In this document: one piece after another, positions 23,482-32,406 of the stretch
Layout: each line of letters opens with the position of its first letter
Numbering within the stretch: the stretch's first letter is position 1
Assembly (NCBI GenBank): GCA_001915025.1
Contig: MNDR01000052.1
Location: forward strand, 1 to 33,902
Source of the DNA: Gemmatimonadetes bacterium 13_2_20CM_2_65_7
Lineage (GTDB): Bacteria > Gemmatimonadota > Gemmatimonadetes > Gemmatimonadales > GWC2-71-9
Direction of reading: 5' to 3'
DNA length: 33,902 nucleotides
Program-made: the position numbers and the translations under genes
Notes under the pieces: model-generated
The model's database searches: none
What the model saw: only the letters and a program-made list of their open reading frames with translations
What the model was told of the DNA's origin: nothing

Positions 23482-23858
23482 GTCTCCTCGTCATCGCGGT
23501 CGCCGCTCTGGTCGGAGCGATCGCAATCAGCGCGGCGGCGTTGGATGTGCGGGCGGCGGTCAAGGCGCTACGGGGGGTTGCCGGACCTGCGATCACCGAT
23601 GTTCGCCAGCTCATCGCCTCCATTAAGATTGAAGCGGATGCGATCGTCGGAGCATCGCGAGAGGTGCGGCACCGCATCGTCAAGGCGGCTGACGCCGCCG
23701 AGGAGCGCCTGACGTCGCTCGACGCGTTGGCGGAAGTCATGCAGGAAGAGCTCGAGGAAACCGCGCTCGACGCGGCGGCCACCATGCGCGACGTGCGTCG
23801 CGGTCTCTCGGTCTGGCGGTGGAGCCGCAAATTGCTCAAGGGCAAGAAACGACGGTGA
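23478..23858 (+). CDS. DUF948-like small membrane-anchored protein
   Basis: A 126-residue protein with one N-terminal membrane helix (about 2-20), then a long amphipathic, coiled-coil-like helix (RAAVKALRGV, IASIKIEADAIVGASREVRH, AADAAEERLTSLDALAEVMQ) and a basic C-terminus (RKLLKGKKRR). The pattern resembles DUF948/YtxH-type envelope stress proteins. The function is unknown. The GTG at 23478 and the stop at 23858 both overlap neighbours by four bases, so it is coupled to the antiporter-like protein and the phospholipase. Confidence 0.7.
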   Translation: MSLLVIAVAALVGAIAISAAALDVRAAVKALRGVAGPAITDVRQLIASIKIEADAIVGASREVRHRIVKAADAAEERLTSLDALAEVMQEELEETALDAAATMRDVRRGLSVWRWSRKLLKGKKRR

Positions 23859-24778
23859 AGAAGCCCGCCGTCGCGCTGGGGCTCGCTGTGGTGGGGCTCG
23901 TGCTGTTCCCCGGGGTCGCGCACGCCTGGACGCCCGGCACGCACATCTTTCTGGGCGAGTCCGTGCTTGCCAATCTGCATCAGCTCCCGACACTCGTCGC
24001 CGATCTGCTGCGTGCGTTCCCGTACGATTTTTTGTACGGCAATATCGCCGCCGACACCTCGATGGCAAAGAAGTACGCGCCGGTGGGCCGTCACTGTCAT
24101 GCCTGGCACGTCGGGCAAGAGATCCTGGATCTCGCGCCCAGCGATCCGCTCCGCGCCTTCGGGCTGGGCTATCTGTCCCACCTCGCCGCCGACACCATCG
24201 CCCACAACTTCTTCGTGCCGCGCCAGCTCGTCTTGACGTCGAGCACCGTTGCGCTCGGGCACTCGTATTGGGAGAGCCGGTTCGAAACGCATCTCGGCGA
24301 CGCGTACGCGCGCGAGGCGCGTGACGTCATCATGAAGGATCATGGGGCGAGCGACGCCCACCTCGATGCGATTCTCTCACCCACGTTGTTCAGCGTGCGG
24401 ACCAACCGGCGCCTGTTTCGCGGCATGGTGCACCTCACCGAGAGTCAAAGCTGGCAGTGGGTGTTCCAGGTAATCGCCGGGACGAGCCGCTGGGATCTCG
24501 CCGACTCCGACATCGAGCGTCACATGGCGGTCGCATTCGAATACGTGATGGAGACGTTAGGGGCGGATGCGAAAGACGCCGCGGCGCGACGGCTCGATCC
24601 CGCGGGGGAGAAGGCATTGGGGATCGCGAAACGGATGCGCCGCCAGGCGCTGCGCGAGGGCGGGCGGCACGAGCCCGCGCGCGTCGCAGAGACCGCCCAG
24701 CAGCATTTCGGATTGCCGACGCCGTCGCTCGCGTACTGGAAGCAGTCGCGCGCGCAGCGTCCGTGGAAGGACAGCTAG
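23855..24778 (+). CDS. Exported zinc-dependent phospholipase C-like protein
   Basis: A 307-residue PF00882-type protein. The GTG at 23855 yields a signal peptide (1-24, ending GVAHA) whose predicted cleavage leaves Trp25 as the new N-terminus. In Bacillus phospholipase C the mature N-terminal Trp is itself a zinc ligand, and the following WTPGTHIFLGE fits. Other ligand candidates are NIAADTSM, RHCHAWHVG, LSHLAADTIAHNFF and HSYWESRFE. A role in hydrolysing phospholipids outside the inner membrane is likely, but substrate and export target are not proven. It overlaps the DUF948-like gene, and its TAG stop overlaps the gatB stop on the other strand (CTAG at 24775-24778). Confidence 0.88.
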   Translation: MKKPAVALGLAVVGLVLFPGVAHAWTPGTHIFLGESVLANLHQLPTLVADLLRAFPYDFLYGNIAADTSMAKKYAPVGRHCHAWHVGQEILDLAPSDPLRAFGLGYLSHLAADTIAHNFFVPRQLVLTSSTVALGHSYWESRFETHLGDAYAREARDVIMKDHGASDAHLDAILSPTLFSVRTNRRLFRGMVHLTESQSWQWVFQVIAGTSRWDLADSDIERHMAVAFEYVMETLGADAKDAAARRLDPAGEKALGIAKRMRRQALREGGRHEPARVAETAQQHFGLPTPSLAYWKQSRAQRPWKDS

Positions 24779-26085
24779 GAGGCGGAGGCCAGCTTTTCTT
24801 CCAGCACCCGCTGCGCCAGCTTCGGGTCCGCTTTTCCCTTCGACGCGCGCATCACCTGCCCCAGGAAAAACGCCATCAGCTTCGTTTCGCCATTCTTGTA
24901 ACGGCCCACTTCCGGCGCATGAGCACCTAAGACATCGGTGACCCACGCCGCGACAACGTTGCTATCCGCCACCTGAATGAGACCGAGCGACTCGGCGATG
25001 GTGCGAGGATCGCCGCCCTTGGCCGCGACTTCCGCGAACACGCGCTTCGCGGCTTGATGGCTGAGTGTACCGCCCTTCACGAGCGCGATGATCTGGGCGA
25101 GCCCCGCGGCCGGCACGCGCAGCTGATCCTGATGATCCTTGGCGTCGGCAAGGGCCTCCGTCATGATCCAATTGGCGGCGGCCTGATGCTCCGCGCCCGC
25201 GCGCACCACGTTTTCGTAATACTCCGCCACGCCGCGGCTCGCGGTCAGCACAGTCGCGTGCTCGCGGCTCAGCGCGTACTGTGCGGCGAAGCGATCGCGC
25301 TTGGCGGGGGGCAGCTCGGGCAGCTCGCTCTGCTCCTCGGCGACGAATTCAGGCGTCAACACCAGCGGCGGCAAGTCGGGCTCGGGGAAGTAGCGATAGT
25401 CGTGACTTTCTTCCTTGGAGCGCTGCGGACGCACCGTATTCTCGCGCGAGTCATACAGCATCGGCTGCTGCGTGACGCTCCCCCCGACGTTGGCGTCGAC
25501 ACGCAGACTGCCCTTCTCCATGTCGCAGTCGGAGATCCCGATGTACTCGAGCAGCTGCTTGAGCGTCTGCAGGTACGCGCGCGCTTCCGCCGGCGAGCGC
25601 AGATCCGGTCCGCCGACGATCTCGATGAGCGGCACTCCGGAGCGATTCAGATCGACGGCGGTGGCCTTCGGAAAGCGATCGTGGATCGACTTGCCGGCGT
25701 CCTCCTCGACGTGCAACCGGACGATGGTCGCGTTCACGATCCCGCGCTCGGGAGAGACGAACGACAGCGTGCCATTCGTCGCGAGCGGCTGATCGTGTTG
25801 TGAGATCTGATAGCCCTTCGGCAGGTCGGGATAGAAATAATTCTTGCGGGCGAAGATGCTCTTGGGGTGCACGGTGCAGCCCAACGCCAACGCGCCGCGG
25901 ACCGCGAGCCGGATCGCGGCGCCGTTCGGCACCGGCAACGCGCCGGGGAGTCCCAAACAGACCGGACACACCTGTGTGTTGGGCGGCGCGCCGAACGCCG
26001 TCGAGCAGCCGCAAAACATCTTCGACTTCGTGCGCAGCTGTAAGTGCGTTTCGAGCCCGATGACGGCTTCCCAACCGGCAGCCAT
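24775..26085 (-). CDS. gatB: Asp/Glu-tRNA amidotransferase subunit B with internal deletion
   Basis: tRNA-binding kinase-like subunit of GatCAB, which converts Glu-tRNA(Gln) and Asp-tRNA(Asn) to the amidated forms. The N-terminal VIGLETHLQL, the zinc-site Cys (CGC, CPVC at 25-43), FARKNYFYPDLPKGYQ, LHVEEDAGKS and EIVGGPDLRSP are normal, as is the C-terminal YqeY-like domain. Between RVDANV (195-200) and GGSVTQQ (201-207), however, about 42 residues are missing. The lost segment contains the family's TK-x-E-x-KN-x-NSF motif. The frame stays open, so the gene gives 436 residues instead of about 475. The junction is near 25486. Activity is doubtful if this is real. ATG 26085 overlaps the gatA stop (TGATG). 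Confidence 0.93.
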   Translation of the reverse strand: MAAGWEAVIGLETHLQLRTKSKMFCGCSTAFGAPPNTQVCPVCLGLPGALPVPNGAAIRLAVRGALALGCTVHPKSIFARKNYFYPDLPKGYQISQHDQPLATNGTLSFVSPERGIVNATIVRLHVEEDAGKSIHDRFPKATAVDLNRSGVPLIEIVGGPDLRSPAEARAYLQTLKQLLEYIGISDCDMEKGSLRVDANVGGSVTQQPMLYDSRENTVRPQRSKEESHDYRYFPEPDLPPLVLTPEFVAEEQSELPELPPAKRDRFAAQYALSREHATVLTASRGVAEYYENVVRAGAEHQAAANWIMTEALADAKDHQDQLRVPAAGLAQIIALVKGGTLSHQAAKRVFAEVAAKGGDPRTIAESLGLIQVADSNVVAAWVTDVLGAHAPEVGRYKNGETKLMAFFLGQVMRASKGKADPKLAQRVLEEKLASAS

Positions 26086-27452
26086 CAGGACTCGTCGGTC
26101 GCGGGCACGACCCGCTCCAATGCGTAGGCCGCTTCGAGCATTTCGTCCTCGAGAAACGCCTGCCCGATCAGCTGGCCACCGATGGGCAGTCCTTTCACGC
26201 GGCCGATCGGCAACGAGATCGCCGGCACGCCCGCGAGGTTCGCGGTCACCGTGAAGATGTCCGACATATACATGGCGATCGGATCGGACAGCTTCTCGCC
26301 CGCCTTGAAGGCTGGAGACGGCGTCGTCGGCGTGAACAGGAGATCGACGCCGCGATCGAACACGTTGCGGAAATCCTGAGCGATCAATGCCCGCATCTGC
26401 TGCGCGCGCCGGTAGTACGCGTCGTAAAAACCGGCGGACAGCACGTACGTCCCGACGAGAATGCGACGGCGAACCTCGGCTCCGAATCCTTGACCGCGTG
26501 TGGCGCGATACAGCCCGCGGAGATCGGCATGCCCGTCGAAGCGTGGGCCGTACCGCACGCCGTCGTAGCGCGCGAGGTTCGAGGACGCTTCCGCGGGCGC
26601 GATGACGTAGTACGTGGGAACGGCGTAGGCCGTATGCGGAAGCGACACCTCGCGAACCGCCGCCCCCAGGTCGCGCAGCAGTCGCACCGCGCGGTCACAG
26701 GCTCGCCGGACCGCCGGATCCAGCTCGGTGGGGAAATACTCGCGCGGTAAGCCGATCACGAATCCCTGGAGCGATTCCGGTACCGTCGGCAGCCGCAGCG
26801 GATCGCGGTCCTCACAGGTCGCGTCCCTGGGATCGCGGCCGCTGATTACCGAAAGCACACGCGCGGCGTCGTGCACGCTCCGCCCCAAGACGCCGATCTG
26901 ATCGAGTGAAGACCCGAACGCGACGAGGCCGTAACGGCTGACGCGGCCATAAGTTGGCTTTATGCCCACCACGCCGCAAAACGACGCCGGCTGGCGTACC
27001 GATCCGCCGGTCTCTGAGCCAAGGGCCGCGGGAAGGGCGCCGGCGCCGACGAGCGCCGCGGAGCCGCCGGAGGAGCCACCGGGGACGCGCGTCTTGTCGA
27101 GCGGATGCACGACGCGTCCGTACGCCGAGTGCTCGGTCGACGAACCCATCGCGAATTCGTCGCAATTCGTTTTTCCGGCGATCAGGGCACCGGCGGCTTT
27201 GAGTTTGGTGACCGCCGTGGCTTCATACGGCGAGCGGTAGCCCTCGAGAATCCGCGATCCACAAGTGGTGGTGAATTCGAGCGTGCAGATGTTGTCCTTG
27301 ACGGCGACGGGCATCCCGTAGAGCACGCCGGTCGGGCGCGCGGCGGCGGCCTGCGCCGTCAACGCGCTGCGCAGCTCCTTTGATGGAGTGAGGAGTGCGT
27401 TCAGTCGCTTCGATTTGACCAGGCGGTCGGCGACCGCTTTGGCGTCGCTCAC
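26085..27452 (-). CDS. gatA: Asp/Glu-tRNA amidotransferase subunit A
   Basis: Amidase-signature subunit that hydrolyses glutamine to supply ammonia for GatB. The 455-residue protein shows the Ser-cisSer-Lys triad: Lys in PVAVKDNI, Ser in VPGGSSGGSAA, Ser in GSETGGSVRQPASFCGVVG. GIKPTYGRVSRYGLVAF and YDGVRYGPR are also typical. The N-terminal helix region is about 20 residues shorter than usual. The GTG at 27452 overlaps the gatC stop (GTGA), so no longer start is available. Confidence 0.97.
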   Translation of the reverse strand: MSDAKAVADRLVKSKRLNALLTPSKELRSALTAQAAAARPTGVLYGMPVAVKDNICTLEFTTTCGSRILEGYRSPYEATAVTKLKAAGALIAGKTNCDEFAMGSSTEHSAYGRVVHPLDKTRVPGGSSGGSAALVGAGALPAALGSETGGSVRQPASFCGVVGIKPTYGRVSRYGLVAFGSSLDQIGVLGRSVHDAARVLSVISGRDPRDATCEDRDPLRLPTVPESLQGFVIGLPREYFPTELDPAVRRACDRAVRLLRDLGAAVREVSLPHTAYAVPTYYVIAPAEASSNLARYDGVRYGPRFDGHADLRGLYRATRGQGFGAEVRRRILVGTYVLSAGFYDAYYRRAQQMRALIAQDFRNVFDRGVDLLFTPTTPSPAFKAGEKLSDPIAMYMSDIFTVTANLAGVPAISLPIGRVKGLPIGGQLIGQAFLEDEMLEAAYALERVVPATDES

Positions 27453-27748
27453 TCGAACTGGCCGAGCTTCGGCACGACGAAAAAGCCTTCCTTGAAGGCG
27501 GGAGCGAACGCCGCGGGTCCGAACGCAAGTGGCCAGGGCGCTACTTCATCGGGGCGGAAGTGGATTGCATCGGGACCGGGGACGAATGTCTTCACGGTCC
27601 CGTTCGTGGGAGCGGGCATCGCGCTCAGCTGCGCGACATAGTCGAGAATGCGCGACATCTGCTCGGCCACATCGGGCAGCGCGTCCTCTTCCACGTCCAG
27701 CTCCGCGAGCTGCGCAATGCGCAGCACATCGTCCCGCGAAACGCTCAT
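27449..27748 (-). CDS. gatC: Asp/Glu-tRNA amidotransferase subunit C
   Basis: Small stabilising subunit of GatCAB. The 99-residue protein has VLRIAQLAELDVEED, LSRILDYVAQL-like EQMSRILDYVAQLSAM and the C-terminal FFVVPKLGQFE. The ATG at 27748 overlaps the uvrD stop (ATGA) and has a strong GGAGGAG about eight bases upstream, inside uvrD, which decides the start. gatA follows with a four-base overlap. Confidence 0.95.
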   Translation of the reverse strand: MSVSRDDVLRIAQLAELDVEEDALPDVAEQMSRILDYVAQLSAMPAPTNGTVKTFVPGPDAIHFRPDEVAPWPLAFGPAAFAPAFKEGFFVVPKLGQFE

Positions 27749-29991
27749 GCGCTCTCTCCTCCCCAATCACGCTCGAGACCGGCATAGGCGACGAGCAGTT
27801 GTTTCATGCCGATGTCCGGATCGTCGAAGTCGACGCTCACGCGCAGCTCGCGGCCTTCTCCCGACACGGCGCGCACGATGCCGCCGCCGAACTTGCGGTG
27901 ACGAACGCGCTCTCCTTTCACGTACCGCGGCGCGTCCTGCGACACCTCGTCGGGAAACTCGAGCTGCGGCAGTCGTCGCGCGGCGGCGCCACGTGGTCGC
28001 GACGGCTGCGGCGGCCGCATTGTCGGCGGGTGCCACGACGGCGTCGTGCTCCGTTCCTCGACGACCTGCGGCGGCAGCGCGTCGAGAAAGCGCGAGCGCT
28101 CCGCGAGCTCCAGCCGCCCGTTGCGATAGCGCGTGCGCGCCCATGAGAGATACAACCTTTCGCGCGCGCGCGTGAGACCCACGTAACACAGTCGTCGCTC
28201 CTCTTCGATGCCGCTGGGATCGTCGGCGGCGCGACTCAGCGGAAACAATCCGTCTTCCAGACCGGCGAGCGCGACGATCGGCCACTCCAGTCCCTTCGCC
28301 ATGTGCGCCGTGAGCAGCGTGACGCCCGGCACGTCGCGATCCTCATCCGCGGGCGTCACGAGCGCCGCCTGCGTGAGGTAGCGCTCCACGGGACTCCCCC
28401 CCGTCCCACCTTCGAACGTTTCCGGATCCTGCACCTCCGCCCAGGCGGCAGCGCCCGCCGCCAGCTCACGCACGTTTTCGATCCGCTCCATTCCCTCGGC
28501 GCCCTCTTCGGCCAGGTATTGCTCGTACCCTGTCGTCGCGAGCACCGTCTCGAGTGCCGTCGCCGGATCAGCCTGCCCTACCGCCTCCCGGAGCCGATCC
28601 ACCAGATCCGCGACGCCGGCCAGCGCTTGGCGCACGTTGGGCCGCAGATCGGTCATGCTGGCGGCGCCGCGCGCGGCGTCGAGCATGGGCTTCCGCCACG
28701 CCAGCGCCGTACGGCCGAGCACGGCCAGCGAGGCGTCCCCGATGCCGCGCCGCGGCACGTTGACGACCCGCAGGAAGGCCTCGTCGTCGGCGGGGTTGGC
28801 GATCAGTCGCAGATAGGCCAGGAGATCCTTGATCTCGCGGCGCTCATAGAAGCTCACCGCGCCGATGAGGCGATAAGGAATCCCGCGGAAGCGGAAGGCC
28901 TCTTCGAGGGGCCGTGACTGCGCGTTGGTGCGGTACAGGATGGCCATTTCGTCGTAGGGCACATCGCCGTCCGCCGCGCGTCTCGCGAACTCCGATGCCA
29001 GCCATTCGGCTTCATCCCGCTCGTCCGCTGCCGCCAGGAGGATCACCGGCGCACCGCCCTTCTTCTCCGTAAACAGCGTCTTTCCGAGGCGAGCGGTGTT
29101 CTCCGCGATCACACCGTTGGCAGCATCCAGGATCACCTGCGTGGACCGGTAGTTCTGCTCTAGGCGCACGAGCTTCGTGCCGGGAAAATCGTTTTGGAAG
29201 GCGAGCATGTGCCGGACGTCGGCCCCACGCCACCCATAGATCGCCTGATCGTCGTCTCCCACGACGCAGAGATTGCCGTGCCGCTTCGCCAGCTGCTGCA
29301 CGAGCAGGTATTGCGCGGGATTGGTATCCTGGAATTCGTCGACCAGCACGTGCTGAAACCGGTCTTGCCAGTACGCGAGACGCTCCGGGTGCTCGCGGAA
29401 CAGGGCGAGCGGATGGAGCAGGAGGTCATCGAAATCCATCGCGTTCGCCTGCTTGAGCGCGGGTCCTACCTCGGCGAAGATGTCCGCCGCGACCTTGACC
29501 AGGGGCGTATCGGCCCGGGCGCCGAGCTCCTCAGGCGTGAGCATGCGGTTCTTGGCGCTCGAGATGACCCCATGAACAGTCCGCGGCGGGTAGGCCTTCG
29601 GCGACAGCTGGCGCGCTTCCAGCAGCCGCTTGACGAGCGCCTCGGAGTCATCGGCATCGTAGATCGTGAAGTTCGGCCCGAAGCCCAGCAGCGGGGCCTC
29701 ACGCCTGAGCAGCCGCGCGGATAGAGAATGAAACGTGCCGATCCACAGCCCGCGCGGATCAGCGCCGAGGAGCTGGGCGATGCGCGTGCGCATCTCGCCG
29801 GCGGCCTTGTTGGTGAAGGTGACCGCGAAGATCCGCTGCGCGGCGACGCCGTGCTGCGTGATCAGATGCGCGATCCGGGCCGTCAGCACGCGCGTCTTGC
29901 CTGATCCAGCGCCCGCGAGCACAAGCAACGGTCCAGCGGGGTATTCGACCGCCTCGCGTTGGGCGGGATTGAGCGGGAGCGGCAACGTCAT
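27745..29991 (-). CDS. pcrA: UvrD/PcrA-like superfamily 1 DNA helicase
   Basis: ATP-dependent 3'-5' helicase for repair and removal of replication blocks. The 748-residue protein has the Q motif (LNPAQREAV), Walker A GAGSGKT near 27-33, VTFTNKAAGEMR, GTFHSLSARLLR and DEFQDTN. GDDDQAIYGWRGAD, LEQNYRST, the later VTLLTAHMAKGLEW and YVGLTRARERL follow. The C-terminus has a linker and a KGERVRHRKFGGGIV Tudor-like module, as in PcrA, where it contacts RNA polymerase. The ATG at 29991 overlaps the kinase stop (ATGA); an upstream open extension is antisense-like and not real. Confidence 0.96.
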   Translation of the reverse strand: MTLPLPLNPAQREAVEYPAGPLLVLAGAGSGKTRVLTARIAHLITQHGVAAQRIFAVTFTNKAAGEMRTRIAQLLGADPRGLWIGTFHSLSARLLRREAPLLGFGPNFTIYDADDSEALVKRLLEARQLSPKAYPPRTVHGVISSAKNRMLTPEELGARADTPLVKVAADIFAEVGPALKQANAMDFDDLLLHPLALFREHPERLAYWQDRFQHVLVDEFQDTNPAQYLLVQQLAKRHGNLCVVGDDDQAIYGWRGADVRHMLAFQNDFPGTKLVRLEQNYRSTQVILDAANGVIAENTARLGKTLFTEKKGGAPVILLAAADERDEAEWLASEFARRAADGDVPYDEMAILYRTNAQSRPLEEAFRFRGIPYRLIGAVSFYERREIKDLLAYLRLIANPADDEAFLRVVNVPRRGIGDASLAVLGRTALAWRKPMLDAARGAASMTDLRPNVRQALAGVADLVDRLREAVGQADPATALETVLATTGYEQYLAEEGAEGMERIENVRELAAGAAAWAEVQDPETFEGGTGGSPVERYLTQAALVTPADEDRDVPGVTLLTAHMAKGLEWPIVALAGLEDGLFPLSRAADDPSGIEEERRLCYVGLTRARERLYLSWARTRYRNGRLELAERSRFLDALPPQVVEERSTTPSWHPPTMRPPQPSRPRGAAARRLPQLEFPDEVSQDAPRYVKGERVRHRKFGGGIVRAVSGEGRELRVSVDFDDPDIGMKQLLVAYAGLERDWGGESA

Positions 29992-31169
29992 GAGACGCTG
30001 AGTGGGAACTCCAACACGAATACCGAGCCTTTGCCCTCTCCCGGGCGAAACGATACCCGGCCGCCGTGCTGCTGCTCGACAATGCGGCGCGCCAATGCCA
30101 GGCCGATCCCCCAGCCGCCGGTCTTGGTAGACACGCCGGGCTCGAACAGCTGCCGCTGCATGTCCGCGCCAACGCCAGGACCGTCGTCCCGCACGGTGAG
30201 GCGACCAACCGTACCGCTGCCCTCTACTTCCAGCTCGATACGTCCTCCCCGGCCACTTAACGCGTCGACGGCGTTCTTGACGATGACTTCGAGCGCCCAC
30301 TCGATGAGCACTGGATCACCCGTGGCCATCGGGCCGGCGCCCGACGACGTCAGCGTCATCGTGACCTGATGCGCGAGCGTCGGCAGCCGGGGCCTGAAGT
30401 AGGCGACGACTCGCTCGGCGACGCTCCCGAGTCCGACCGGCTCGCTGCGCGCCGGTCGGCCGATGCGCTCGAATCGTTTGGCCACGCGCTCGAGCCGATC
30501 GGCATCCGCCTGAAGATGACTGATGAGCTCGCTACCCGGCGTACCCGGATTCTCGCGCAGGTAATCAATCCAACCCGTGAGACTCATGAGCGGGGTGCCG
30601 AGCTGATGAGCCGACTCGCGCGCCATCGCCACCCATAACCGGTCGCGGGCGGCACTTACGCGCTCGCGCATCGCCCAGCCGGCGAGCAGCGCCAGGCAGA
30701 GGAACATCACGCCTTGCAACACCGCCAAGCCGGTGAACGCGCGCGCGGCTGGCAGCGCGCCGTAATGGATCGTGCCGACGTGCGGTTGGATCAGCGGCTG
30801 GTGGATCCGATCGAGCTCCGCGACCCACGCGCGGCGCTCGGTCTCGCTCGCTTCGGCGCCGAAGGGCGCGTTATCGAGCGCGGTGATGCGTCCCGCAGTA
30901 TCCGTGACCGCGATCGGGATACCGAGGTGCCGGACCTCGTCGGCGAGCGCCAGCAGGGCGTCTGCCGCCGCGCCTTCACGCGGATCGTTCAGACCGGCGA
31001 AGACGTGCCCCAGCAGCCGACTCGTCTCCCGCGCGTCGTTGCGGAGATGGCGCGCGACGATCCATGCATCGCCGACCGAAAGCACACCGAACAGCAGTGC
31101 CGCGGCGATGAGCGCGGGTGGCCCGAGCCGCCGGGACGGACCTCTACGCAAGGCGGTCAGTGCCGACAT
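29988..31169 (-). CDS. Membrane-bound sensor histidine kinase
   Basis: A 393-residue kinase with TM1 (about 18-39), a 100-residue extracytoplasmic sensor without a recognised fold, TM2 (about 144-166), and a HisKA-like region with the phospho-acceptor His188 in ARESAHQLGTPLMSL. HATPase_c follows, with N box EWALEVIVKNAVDAL, G1 DDGPGVG and G2 STKTGGWGIGLALARRIVE. No response regulator lies next to it; the nearest, at 33430, is on the other strand beyond serS and the lipoprotein. ATG 31169 overlaps the serS 3' end by 26 bases. Its stimulus is unknown. Its place between serS and uvrD is unusual. Confidence 0.93.
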   Translation of the reverse strand: MSALTALRRGPSRRLGPPALIAAALLFGVLSVGDAWIVARHLRNDARETSRLLGHVFAGLNDPREGAAADALLALADEVRHLGIPIAVTDTAGRITALDNAPFGAEASETERRAWVAELDRIHQPLIQPHVGTIHYGALPAARAFTGLAVLQGVMFLCLALLAGWAMRERVSAARDRLWVAMARESAHQLGTPLMSLTGWIDYLRENPGTPGSELISHLQADADRLERVAKRFERIGRPARSEPVGLGSVAERVVAYFRPRLPTLAHQVTMTLTSSGAGPMATGDPVLIEWALEVIVKNAVDALSGRGGRIELEVEGSGTVGRLTVRDDGPGVGADMQRQLFEPGVSTKTGGWGIGLALARRIVEQQHGGRVSFRPGEGKGSVFVLEFPLSVS

Positions 31170-32403
31170 AAGGCACTAACGCGGGCGGAATCGTCACGGA
31201 CCCATCGGGTTGCTGATGCGTCTCCAACAGCGCCGCGATCGTGCGCGGGAGCGCCACACCGGATGCGTTCAACGTGTGCACGAACTCCGGCTTCTCTCCG
31301 GGCCGCGGCCGGCAGCGGATGTTCGCCCGGCGCGCCTGATAGTCGGTGAAGGTGCTCGAGCTCGAGACCTCGAGCCACTGCCCGACGCCGGGCGCCCACG
31401 CCTCGAGGTCGTACGTTTTCGCGCCCGCAAATCCCAAGTCGTTGGCCGGCAGCACCACCACGCGATACGGCAGCTCGAGCTGCTGCAAAACCGTCTCGGC
31501 ATGACCGGTCAGCGTCTCGTGCTGCACGGGTGAATCGGAGGCGCGGCAGAAGCGCACCAGCTCGACCTTGTCGAACTGGTGGACGCGCAACAAGCCGCGC
31601 GTGTCCTTGCCGGCGGCGCCCGCTTCGCGCCGGAAGCAGGGCGTGTATGCGACGTAGCCCATCGGCAGCGTCCTGCCGTCGAGGATCTCGTCGCGATGCA
31701 GATTGGTGACCGGCACTTCCGCGGTCGGGACCAGAAACAAATCGTCGGTCGCGGTGCGATAGGCATCGTCTTCGAACTTCGGTAGCTGTCCTGTTCCAAT
31801 CATGACCTCGCGACGGACGAGCAATGGCGGCTCGACCTCGACGTATCCGTGTTCGCGGGTATGCAGCTCCAGCATGAAGTTGATCAGGCCGCGCGCCAGG
31901 CGCGCGCCCGCTCCCACCAGCACCGGGAATCCCGACCCCGAAAGCTTGGCACCACGCGGCAGATCGAGGATCCCGAGACGCTCGGCGATTTCCCAGTGCG
32001 GTTTCCCGCCTTTGGCGGCCGGTGTGCCCCAGCTGCGCAGAATCGTCGGCTCCTCCGGCACCTCGGGCAACGGCGGATTGGGGACGAACAGCGCCTTCGC
32101 TTCGAGCGTGGTCTCGATCTGCCGCAGCTCCGATTCGAGCGCGGTGATACGCTCGCCCAGCTTGCGGCGCGCGACCGCGGTCGCTTCCGGCAGTCCGCCC
32201 TGTGCTTTCGCGACGAGCGCGTCCGCTCGTGCGGCGTCGTTGCGCTCGGCCTTGAGCTGATCGAGCTGCGCGGTGAGCGTGCGGCGCTTCATGTCCAGCG
32301 CTTCAATCTCGTCGAGCAGTCTGGTGAGCGATGAATCGCCACGGCGCGCGAGCGCCGCCCGCACCTGAGCGGGCGAGGCGCGCAACAGCTTCAGATCGAT
32401 CAT
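31144..32403 (-). CDS. serS: Seryl-tRNA synthetase
   Basis: Charges tRNA-Ser (and, in bacteria with selC, the selenocysteine tRNA). The 419-residue protein has an N-terminal antiparallel coiled coil (about 30-105; RRTLTAQLDQLKAERNDAAR). The class II core has motif 2 CFRREAGAAGKDTRGLLRVHQFDKVE and motif 3 ALPRTIAALLETHQQPDGSV. The start ATG 32403 is three bases after the lipoprotein stop. Since selC is in this window, SerS would start the Sec pathway here, followed by SelA elsewhere in the genome. Confidence 0.97.
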   Translation of the reverse strand: MIDLKLLRASPAQVRAALARRGDSSLTRLLDEIEALDMKRRTLTAQLDQLKAERNDAARADALVAKAQGGLPEATAVARRKLGERITALESELRQIETTLEAKALFVPNPPLPEVPEEPTILRSWGTPAAKGGKPHWEIAERLGILDLPRGAKLSGSGFPVLVGAGARLARGLINFMLELHTREHGYVEVEPPLLVRREVMIGTGQLPKFEDDAYRTATDDLFLVPTAEVPVTNLHRDEILDGRTLPMGYVAYTPCFRREAGAAGKDTRGLLRVHQFDKVELVRFCRASDSPVQHETLTGHAETVLQQLELPYRVVVLPANDLGFAGAKTYDLEAWAPGVGQWLEVSSSSTFTDYQARRANIRCRPRPGEKPEFVHTLNASGVALPRTIAALLETHQQPDGSVTIPPALVPYVGTDRLA

Positions 32404-32406
32404 GGA

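Noticed and set aside
29992-30300. N-terminal extension of the uvrD/pcrA frame to 30300
   Set aside because: The extra part is Arg-rich out-of-frame sequence of the histidine-kinase gene. The ATG at 29991 overlapping the kinase stop gives a normal helicase start.
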